Below, in pieces: positions 14,901 through 26,900 of a stretch of 64,000 nt of DNA. The stretch covers positions 147,903,009 to 147,967,008 of the forward strand of contig NC_134834.1 of NCBI RefSeq assembly GCF_004210375.1, read 5' to 3'. A program made the translations under genes and the position numbers. Within the stretch, counting starts at the first letter, position 1; each line of letters opens with the position of its first letter. A model generated the notes under the pieces. It searched no databases, was not told where the DNA came from, and was given only the letters and a program-made list of their open reading frames with translations. This DNA is from Tachypleus tridentatus. Taxonomy: Eukaryota; Arthropoda; Merostomata; Xiphosura; Limulidae.

Positions 14901-17900
14901 TTCAACAGAACTTTATTTTTTAACAATATTGAATTTAAAATAAAAACTTTGAACATGTTTCAATAACAGGCATAAAACATACAATAGATATTATATTTGC
15001 AAAGAAGTACACAAGACCTTTCCATTTTATTACAAGGAAAACTATCTGGTTTTCAACTCATGTAAACCTGGCTGTTTCCTTTTTCCTTGCATCCACTTCA
15101 GATGCCCTGCCAAACTGGCTACATATTGCAGGTAGCAGTGGTAGCAATTCTGGGTTTATGTTCATGTTACTTGTAGAAGAAAAAATTATTGATTATTCTA
15201 GTAATTCCTGCTCATAACCTGCAAAAAAAAAAAAAATTTTAGACTTCTTATTTCCAAGTTAATCACACATACATGTATACTCTTCAAAACAAGAAATGCA
15301 AAAGGGATATTTTTGTTATTTTAAAGAGAAATATATGTAATAACGTTACAAGCTCAGAGTATGTGATGTTACACGTGTCAAGGCACTGATTGTCAGACCA
15401 AAATGACAATAAAAGTTGTGCACTTTGAAAACGGAGGAAAACATTGGATTTTTCACCAAAACGCATGCGTGTCCAATAAATCTGTTTGAGAGATCTGCAT
15501 GTTCTGCAAGGGCAACATGTGCAAAATCCCTATAAAAGTGACGGGTTCTCGGTTTCCATAGCTCAGTGTTAAGCCACCGACACGCAATACAGTTACGCCA
15601 AGACTGACTGAAGCACAACGCAACAACGCCATTGGTCGCTTGGAAGCAGGTGAATCTCGATCAGATGTTGCCAGAGCTGTGAATGTCCACCCAAGCACCA
15701 TCACAAGGCTATGGAATCGTCACCAACAACATGGATCAACTTGTGACCGTCCATGATCTAGCAGACCTCGTGTGACCACGCCCGCACAAAATTGCAACAT
15801 CCGGTTACGTCACCTTCGGGATAGGACCACCACTGCGACGTCTACTGCCTCAACCATACCAGGGCTGCGTAGGATTTCCAATCAGACCGTACGCAACCGT
15901 CTACGAGATTCTTAGGCCCCGATGTGCAACCAATCATGGTGAACGTCAACGACGTTTTTCAACATGACAACGCCCGTCCTCACACAGCCCGACTCACCAC
16001 TGTTTTCTTGAGATGCCACAACATCAACGTTCTTCCCTGGCCCTCCAGATTACCAGATTTAAACCCCATCGAACATCTTTGGGACGAGTTGGACCGACAT
16101 CTGCGACGGCGACAACCTTAACCACAGACTCTACCTCAGCTTGCAGCAGCTTTGCAGGCTGAGTGGACAGCCATTCCACAGGATGTTATTCATCATCTCA
16201 TCACTTCCATGGGCAGGAGATGCCAAGCAGTTATTGATGCTCATGGGGAACATACTCGTTATTGACGTTGAGTGACGTTAAACTTCACCTAGTGAGCGTA
16301 GACTTTGCCTTTGCAGACTTTGGATGTTCAGCAGTGAATGTGCAAAGTTTCACACATGTCATACAGAACTACCGGATAAACTTGTTAACAATTTGTCTCA
16401 TATTTTGCCTTTTGCGTTTCTTTTTTTAAAGAGTATATTATTATTTTTACTTTTGTGGACTTAAGATGTTTAAAAAATTTCAGAATATTAACATTTATCA
16501 GAGACATGGGCTAAAGTATTAAGAAAAACATGATTACTTGTGATTAACCCTGTAAGTGCACGTACTTTTAATTGACAAAGAATGTATGCCTTATGTTTAA
16601 AACTTTGAAAACACAAATGCAGATGGTTTGTTGCACTTTTAATCCATTCTTGAATAATGTGACACTCCTTTTCCCAAGACAAGGTTGTAAGTTTTTGTTT
16701 TATCCTAAAATCTGATGGACTAAAGAAGGTTTATCAATGAAACTGCATTTTGGCAACATATTTTCAAATTCAGAACTATAATAGGAAACGTTTTACTATG
16801 CTATATTTAAATATTAATATTTCTTGACAATGTTGTTGAATTATAGGTAATTATATCAATAAATATCTAGTGTTGATTGTTTTCTGTAGAAATTAAAGAA
16901 ACCCTCCTTTAATAACAGGTTTGTTTGGGTTGAATACAAATTTTTTGGTTGTAGATTAGTGCTAAATTCTATATGAAATAAGTTGTACGTGGAAGATTAT
17001 GGGAGAAGTATTCTTTATGGGTGATATTTAACCCCTTAAACAGTGGGAATGTTGTAGGTGGCAGTACCAATTGATGATGGCTGCCACATAAGGGTTAATT
17101 CTGTTCACCTGAATAGAGGGCAAGGTCTTGATTGCCAAGAATGTGTCAAAAACATTTCTTTATCATTATTGTTAGTGCAAAGGATATAACAAATAAAATA
17201 TTAATGTGAACAACATTTTATTTATTTTTAACCATGAGGCACTACCACATTACCTGTACAAGATTGTTATCAGCCACATACCTAATATCTAAGCCTATCA
17301 TGCAGTAAGATCCATATTTGACAGAGTGCCTTGGAATGTGACATCTTCCATCTCTATCCAGATGAAGTGGTTTAACATCAGTTACATACCTAACATCCAG
17401 GTTTATTACGCAGTAAGATCCATATTTGGCAGAATGTCCACATCAAACAATTTCTTCTAAATACTATTGGATTTTTATTTTACAAACTTTCTGTTTGATG
17501 AAGATAATGGTTTTGATAGTGATTGGTAATATTGTTAAGAGATGGTAGCAACATTCAAAGACTTCAGTTTTGATGTGGTATTGGGAATCAAACAATAGTA
17601 CGAAAATACAGCTGAGGTTGCCATGTTTCTAGCTGGTAAAGAGGCTGGTTATGCAACAACATATTAAATTTAAAAATACAAAAGCCTTGCTCACTTTCAA
17701 TTAAGGTGCCTTAAATTATTATTACCATTTGTAAAGTTGGAGCAACACTTAATGGACTTGTAATAAACAATTCCAATAGGTTTGACTCATACATTGTGTA
17801 TTTGCTGTCATCACTAGGTGTTGTAATCCATAAATTATAACAAATAACTGATTTATTAAAAAGTAAATGTTGCAAATATCAAGAAACATGTATGTTCCTA

Positions 17901-20900
17901 TATAACTAACTGAAAATAATGGTCAGAACTTTCTTAGGGAATTTAAAAATCCATTCTGAAAACTGATAGCTTACTCACCTTGAGTACATTTGGTTTTGGA
18001 CATTATGATAATTTTATGGTTTACCTTTCCTATTTACATATGTTTTACTGTAGTTATTCATTAACCTAATATACAGTTAATTGTACTACAAGTAGATTAA
18101 ACTTACTGATTACTCATCTATTAATGAAATCCTTCATGTGTAAAAGCTCTTGATGCTAAAAAGTTGGGATGGATTTAGATATCTCACAGATTCAATGCAA
18201 GCTGTCGTTATCATCATTTCAAAGATTTCTGTCATCTGGCTTAATGATGCTACAACTGCTAACTTTAGTTGTTTTTTTCTGTTTGGCAAACTGCAAAAGA
18301 AGTTTAACAGTGTTATAAATGGATTCATATTCTATCATCAGATCATGTTAAATTAGTATAGAGAAGTAAAAACATTCATATTTTATAATTACATTACATA
18401 ATGAACAATTAATTACAATACCTTTTGAGTTAATGATGTAATCATGTGGATCTTGTAAGATTATTTAATTTGTCATCCAGTTTTAGAACGTTTTGCAAAT
18501 GTAATTAACTAGTACAATAAAAAAAACAACTGAAACCTGCTAAAGTGTACCCAATCAGAACAAGACTGCAAGGCTTACTTACAGTGTAACAATGAAATTC
18601 ATAATAGTAATTCATCACTTCTATTACTATCAACAAATGGTCATGAAGTGTGGTCATCTTTTTCAAATGAGGTGGCCTAGAATAAAGATAAACCAACTAA
18701 GTTAATATCTTAATCATGTTTTCCCATTAATTTTAAACCTAATAGCTTATATTATTGGAATGATAATATTAAAAATATGAACCAAAATAAATACTAGTTT
18801 ATTTGTAACATTAATTGCTGTCTTAACATGAAGATTTTGATATAAAGTAAGAGGAAATGAAGACAAATTTGAGGAGGAAGAAAAGGTTTAGGCTAATATA
18901 TTTCAACGAGGTTGATTGAAATTAAACAATTATTCTAAAGAGGTTTTCATATAATATATGAGTTAGTGTGTTTATGTTTTCGTATTGCAAAGCCATATTG
19001 GGCTATCTGCTGAGCTTACCGAGGGTAATCGAACCCTTTATTTTAGCGTTGCAAATCCGTAGATTTACCGCTGTACTAGCGGGGGGGGGGGCAATATATG
19101 AGTTAGACAAAGTTGACAACTATATAACACTGAAATTAATTTTTTTTTAATACTGTGAATGGTATGTTTACCACCAATACAGGCCCAGCATGGCCAGGTG
19201 GGTTAAGGCGTTCGATTCGTAATCTGAGGGTCGCGGGTTCGAATACCCGTTGCACAAAACTTGCTCGCCCTTTCAGCCGTAAGGGCATTATATTGTAATA
19301 GTCAATCCAACTATTCATTGGTAAAAGAGTAGCCCAAGAGTTGGCAGTGGGTGGTGATGACTAGCTGCCTTCCCTCTAGTCTTACACTACTAAATTAGGG
19401 ACGGTTAGCGCAGATAGCCCTCGTGTAGCTTTGCGCGAAATTCCAAAACAAAAACTATATTTTGTGTTTACTCCCTATTTCAAAATATAATTACATTTTA
19501 TTTCACCTCTTGTTCAAACGAAATAAAAACTTCTTTCATATGTATAGCCATCAAATTTATCACAATTAATATTTCTATGTAACTGACTCACAAATGTGTA
19601 TTTTAGAAAGATTTGATTAACATTTAGGGCAAATTTAATTCGATTCTTTTGGTCAGTAAGATAATTGCGAATTATGGTTGTTAGAAACAGCAGAAAAAGC
19701 AAAAAAAATATTTGAATACTTAAATAGCATTCAATAATTATAGTAGGTCTAATTCACAGTGTGAAAAAGAACTACTGTTTGTTTCATTTTTAACATCACA
19801 TAAAATGATGGATTTCTAATCTATGAAGATTTCTGTTTTTGATAATATTATAATAACTAATAATAAAGACGTAACTCTGCAAAAAAAACACATCGGTTTT
19901 CTATTTTTTTACTCTTAATATAGTAGCACAATGTACTTGAAATTATGCCCCCCGCTAGTACAGCGGTATGTCTCCGGATTTACAACGCTAAAATCAGGGG
20001 TTCGATTCCCCTCGGTGGGCTGAGCAGATAGCCCTTTGTGGCTTTGCTATACGGAAAAACACACTTGAAATTACACTAGAGTAATTTTAATCAACTGTGA
20101 AATATTTATTACTCACCTTTCTTTACTAATGCCAGTTTACTTCTCTTCAGTCGCACCAAACATGCTCGCCCTTTCAGCCGTGGAGGCGTTATTATGTGAC
20201 GGTCAATCCCACTATTCGTTGGTAAAAGAGTAGTCCACGAGTTGACTGTAGGTGATGGTGACTACAGTGCTAAATTAGGGATGGCTAGCGCAGATAGCCC
20301 TCGTGTAGCTTTGCGTGAAATTCAAAAAACAAACTTCTCTTCAAGGGGTGAAGAAGCTTACAATGGTAGAAACTGTTGTCCGATTCGTGTTAACGCCATT
20401 TTAACCCTTTTAATTAATTACAACAGCTCCCCTAAACAATATTTTATTTTTAAATCAACTTCTATTCAATAATTTAATACTTACCTCAGTGCAAGCGCAA
20501 TACCTGTTTTTGCACAGAACAAACACGTTTCTTGGAGTTTTTCCATCACTCGTTTTTGTTTTTATAAACAAAATCCATTTACTGAAACTGATGTATTGGA
20601 ATCCTTACACTTGCTACATTCAGCCTTACAGTTACTTCCGGTGCAAGTGGCATTTCTTTGGTGTTTTCTTACTATTTACTGACATAATTTCTGTTTGTAT
20701 TTTTTACCAACTGATATGGCAACATAGCCGTATCAAAGCATTGTTACGTTCTCTGACATATTATATTTTGCTTGCATTCCGAGCACGATTTTTATAGTTT
20801 TTATGTGAACTGTGACATCTCAAAAAACACTCGAGCGATTTCGGTGCAATTTTCAGTAATGTTACTTAGAAATGAGAAAGGTTAAATTAGGGACTTAACA

Positions 20901-23900
20901 TATTTTTGATTCTTACAGCACTTTTAATCGGTTTGGTGCACTCGATGTTCTTGCATCTCGGATCGTAAAAGACAAAGAAAAGGAGGACTTTCAAAGCACG
21001 AGACAACGAAGGAGGGGAAGTGGAGGCACTCTTCACATTGTAAGTAACTGTTGTGTTTTAACTAGTTTTTGTGCAGTATGTAGCACACAAGCTTTAAAAC
21101 CACGTGTGGTATATCTGTACATAATACTTTTCACTACAAGTGTATCTCAAGACGGTTGGTATGGGTATTAATACTTTTACCAAAATAAAACAGAGAACAT
21201 TTCGACCTGAAGATGACCTAGGAAGGTCGAAATGTTGTTCTCTGCTTTATCAGTAAAAGTGTTAATACCCACAACAGCCGTCCTGAGATACATTTTGAGT
21301 TCAAGTGGATTTCTCGTCATCAAGAATTTTCACTACAAGATCTGGAAACCTAGCGAATCCAGGAAACAAAGTCACAACACAAACATATGTTTACAAACAC
21401 TTCTATACAAAATCTTATCCCATTTCCTGCTTCTTTATTTAACGAAAAGGTAAATTGCTAAATTATCTTTTATCTAAGGTTAATATGTTAATCACTTTCA
21501 ACATAATTGATGGTAAATTATTACCCTTGAAGACAGCGTAAACAGTGGAAAGCTCAAAGCTCGGTGTATTTATTATTAAAAATACGTTTTATTTTTTTAA
21601 ATGTCCCGTATTTTTACACAATAGTGTATGTGTGATGCCATCACACGTAATTTGTGTTGTCAATGTATATAACTCGTGTATTGTCAGTTAATAACTGATT
21701 TGATTTTTGTTTATTACTTTAATTATTTATAACATTTAAATAAAATGTAACTTTATTTCCTGTGACTTATTTCCTTTCACCAAACCAGCACCACACATCC
21801 TGCTACTAATGAAGTTCCAAATCAACCACCATACTCACACTATTAGGATTTCTTTCTACTTTTGTGAGAATTTTACCTTTAGACCAATTGGTTAATTATT
21901 ACAAACACTGATTAATTATATTTATCATGTAACAGAAAACCTAATATACTTTTCACTTATCACAGTATAATAATTCGTTTTTCTCCGTAAAGGTGTTGAA
22001 ATTGATCGATATTTACTTTTGTTTTAATCCACTAGAAGACTAATTTTTTTTTCTTCTGTGCTGTGAATTCTTCCGAGAAACAACTAAATCTATTTAACGT
22101 TCTGTTTACTGACAAAATTACTTCATAAAGTGAATCTGAGTGAAAGAAACACTTCTGTGATGTATGACATTTCCTATTAATCGAACTGAATGTTTATGGA
22201 TATTGAGGGGTACTTTTTAAACATTCATATTTAAGTTTATTACATCTTATATTCTCTTAGACGGTGAAAGTGGGAATATAAATGTAGTAATATGACGAAA
22301 CAAGATGGAATCCTCAATAACCGCAGCTGTAATTAGATCTAAAATTTGTCAAGAGATAGAGATGTGAGATAAAAGTTTGTACTTGAAAAAAAAATCCAAC
22401 TAAGAACCATTCTATGAGCTGCTGTGTCATGGCTAAAAGTTGTGAGAGATTTGAACTAGAAAATAAAATATTTAATTATAGGCAACTGGTAGAAACATCT
22501 GGTTACTATCAAATAATACCCACATATGGTTACCATTGTCCGTGAAATTTATAATTAAACAGAAGGTTCGCATAATAATGAAGTGATAAAATATTGCTTT
22601 CAGTGAATGTAATAATTATTTCTCTGCTATCAAATATTAACAACTTTGTAAACACGTATTAAATAAGAACGATCACAAATTAGAAAAAATATGAAGTTAA
22701 TTAGCCGAATAGTTTCGATGTGCCACATTTATCATTGTCAAAAGTATACTTATCTTTTAAGTATTTAAATCGTAAAGTTGCTCATTTTTCTAAGTCTTCA
22801 GGTCTATTTACTCTGTTGCTACCTTTGTTCCTGATTATAAATGAGGTTCAGTTGATGTTTAGTGCTATCAGTAAGGAGGTTATTTCAACATCCTTTCCAA
22901 GTAGAAACTTGGGAACGTACTTTACTTCTCAGTGTAAACTAAAGGCTGTGGTTAAATCTATAACATGTAATAATTTACGTCAATTCTATTGTGAATATTC
23001 CATTGGAGAAGCTGGCAGATATTTTTATATCATCACTTTCTTAACACTACGATGGCTAGAATAAAAATAACTTAAAGATGGATTCCACCCGGCCAGTATT
23101 CATAGGGTTGAAGTAAAGAAGGTTACTGTAAACAGATGTAAAATTAAAGAATGTTTTTACTTACTCACAAAAAATCCATTGGTAAATTTACTTTGTTTTA
23201 ATATTATTGATTGTTTCTGTTCTGACTGGTTTGCTTGTTTTCCAGTTGTCTTATTTTGAATACAATGAACCTGAAGGTTCGAGTTAACTCACAAAAGAAA
23301 TGTTGTAACTTCTTCAGTGCCTTTAAATTTTTTGAATAAAAAAAACGACAGTTCTGCAAGATTCATGTTTATTCTACTGTAGTAACTTTAAAACTAGAAA
23401 GAAACGTTTGAAGGTGGGAGAAGTTCACAAATTGTAGTAAGTTTTATTGCAGAAGACAAGACTGGCTATGTATGTTGATCGTTGTATGATTTTATTTGTT
23501 TCTGTTCATTTCAATTTTAAAACAAAACACTATACTAAAGTAACGAATCTTAGAATAAAGTTGTGAAAAATACAAATTGCTTACAAAAAAAATTCGTATA
23601 CCAGTATTTAATCAGTTCATCTATCTTAATATTTTACGTATGTGTTCCATGTTACAGGCCCTTCAGCTTTTAGGGCTAGCTAAGATTACAGGACTTTAAA
23701 GTGTGATTTATATCACTATTCAACAGTAGGTATAAAATATTTCATGAAAAATTAAAGAAAATTAAATAATGAGCAGATTTTTTACTGTTTCAGTGCTACT
23801 GTTTACCACATAAAATTAATGGAAACATGATTTCTTAACACTGCATGTTGATGGATCAGGTTCGTAATGTAAGATCTGAGAACAGTCAAAGTACAGTGTA

Positions 23901-26900
23901 CATCAGGATTACACTTACCTTTGAATGGTGGGCTCTTAAGTTACTTTCCGAAACAAATCCTTTCCCACAGATGTTACAGTGAAAGGGTCTGCTCTTTAAT
24001 CGTTCTACTTGGTTGTCGTGGTTTCTCAGATGCTGTTGTAAGTTAGAAAGTTGAATAAAAGCTCGGCCACATTCAAGGATGTGGCATTTGTATGGGCGTT
24101 CTCCTGAAAACGTCAAACAAAATAATGGGCAGATAAAAATTCCTCTTACAAGTTCGGTCCTATTCTAAGAATTACAAATTCGTTCACCAGTTTGTATCAG
24201 ATCAAAAGAAGTTTGAAATCATTTTAGCGCGACGCGGGCGCGAACCCGCGACCCTCGGATTACGAGTCGCACGCCTTACGCGCTTGGCCATGCTAATATT
24301 AAAGACATTGTTATAAAATAGTAAAAACAGTTCTCATAACGTGATAAACCCTTCAGCTGTCCAAATATGAAGGTTTACTGTGCAACATTTCGCCTAGAGT
24401 TCAATTCAGCCCGTTGACAGCACATACGTGTAAAACATTTAATATATATGTATAACTAGATGTACTTCAACAGGATCCTTGAAAGTGTCCTGTTTCAAGA
24501 GTAAGTATAACCAAAATTAAGAATAACAAGTATTTTCATTCCTTATGTTTTTAAGTTCATCAGTCGTGCTGTGTTGTAGCCTATGTAATTCTCCTCATGA
24601 TTCGTGACATGCACAGGTTTTAGTGACGTCAAAACAGTACAAATATCATCAGTAAGCGTCCTTTATGTAACGTAATTTTAATATCTACTGACTGATAGAC
24701 AATACACTACTGTATTGTGGTGCGAGTAGTTAAAACAGGTGAGCCCTCCAAGTAGCCTTTGGGAAAAGTAATAGCTTTGTAAACTCATATTGTTTAATAA
24801 AAGCCCAAACAGTTTGAAATTAAAAGGTTTTTTTTTTCTGTAAAAGTTATGTTTTATGTGTGTGTGTGTGTTTTGCTTATTTGTGGATCATATGTCTGTA
24901 TGATCGTTATATTCATAACTATGAAAATGTAAACTATATGGAAAATAAACAGCTGTTTTTCCAAAATATTTATCAAAACCCACCAAAGAGTAGATTTATT
25001 CATATTTTATTGTTATTACCTTGTGATTAAAATTTATGAAGTTCAAGTATCAGAGTAAAGTTTTTTTGTTTTTCTGGCAGATATGGAAACTGTTATGGTT
25101 ACAATAGGTCAAATTAAATAAAAGGAAATGGTAAGTTATTACTAATCTCACAGAAACTTCATAGTTCAAAGTAATTACTGTATATAATACAGGTCCTTTG
25201 TCTTCCATTACTGACTTTGAAATATTTTCAGAGGGTTGGACAATTTAACTTAACTAAAAGACAGACGTTTATTTAATTGAAGAAACTAAACCTTTGGAAT
25301 TAAAAGAAAAACAAGGAAGCTCGAGTTCCTCTAAATTTAGGCAGTTAAAAGAAAGACACGGATAGGTCTGTCAAAAGCTTACTAGTAATTGATATTATGG
25401 TCCTTCCTGTTCATGACCTTATATGTTTACCGATGAATGGCATTTTAAAATGTTTTAGAAGGCTTGTAACGTTAAAAACGATTTCGATACCCATGGTAGG
25501 CACATCACATCGTATCGTTTTGCGTTTTACTTCAAAATAACAAACCTGCTGAATGAATGAATGTCGTCGGTGTTTGGGTACATACCCTGGAGGGTCAGGT
25601 TCTCTATAACCTCTTCCTCCTACAAACCTGCTGCAAGTATCTAAAAATTGAATTTTAGACCACGTGCTGTTGTGTCTAGCGTCCTCTGGTGGTAAATAGT
25701 TGTAACATACAATAAAATATTTTGAAATATATTCTCAGATCATTTCAGTCGAGTACTGGTAAAAACTGTCATCTAAAAAGTATACAGTCATTATTTTAGC
25801 GCTCACTAGTATAGTATTTATGAACTATTATTTTCCACTCTCCTAATAAATTTTAGAAAAAGTTCGTAAGGAAGTTTGAAACTATACAACAGTTTATATA
25901 TTTTGGGATGTTGATATAATGACGCCCTCTAGTGAATATTTGTACCATGGGAGTTTATTTTGAATAAATTAAAAGTGTTTGAAAAATGAATTTTTGTGAT
26001 TCGCCGATAGATATAAAAAAATAAACGTTTATGAAAGGTCAGTGACTGATGGTGCCATCAAGCGAATAATTTATAAACTAAAGACTCCATATGAAGTATG
26101 AAATACAAAGGAGAATTACAATACTAAAGAAGAAACAGGATTCACAATACAATGAAACAGTATTATGTCGAGCAACACCGGAATAATTTGTATTTATATA
26201 TTTTCTGAAATGCACAGCCGTTTGTAAAAGATCTCATAAATACGTCAATAACTAATGGTTCGGCAGAAGTTAAAAAACTTAAAAAAAAATAGAGAGACAC
26301 TGTAAACATTTCTTTCACCACAATAACCGCGTACATACAAAGTCGAACGACTTGTGTTGACTCTCCGTATAAGGATCGTCGCGTGACATTCCAGTCTCGT
26401 GGCTGAGAGGACACATTGTTATTTTACTATACTGCATGGTTTTCCCATGCATGTTTCCTGTGCAGACTCGGACCACACGTGTTCACAGTTCTACAGGTGG
26501 TAGACAGATCTTTTAAACTTTTTTTTTGTTGTATCGGGCCTCTAAATCACAACGTATGAACTTGTCTTGAGGGTGGGAGTGTGGAGAAAGCCATTTTAGT
26601 ATGGGGATCTATCAGACACTCGAAATGTCCAGAAGCTTGCAGGTTTGTAACACTTTGAACTGAGAAGAAAATATTTATTTCGTGATGCGAGTCATACTTT
26701 TTTTCATAACACTAAATAAACTGTACTAAGATAATTTTACATTCTAAAATTATCCGGATGAATTAATAACAACAAGGAATACTTTTATTGTGTTTCGATC
26801 ATTCTGCCACTTCGTTTCCAGTACTAATGAAGGAACTAACATGATAAATAAGGTTTAAGGCATTCCACAAACGAAACGGAAAAAAGAGTGACGAGAAAAA

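Noticed and set aside
22720..23064. 114-codon plus-strand gene
   Set aside because: It has a start codon but no recognisable domain or supporting splice structure, and the length is within chance for 64 kb of AT-rich DNA.
24227..24294. Functional tRNA gene on the minus strand
   Set aside because: It matches the SINE family A head base for base in its A and B boxes, pairs poorly in the anticodon and acceptor stems, and has no T-run terminator right after it.
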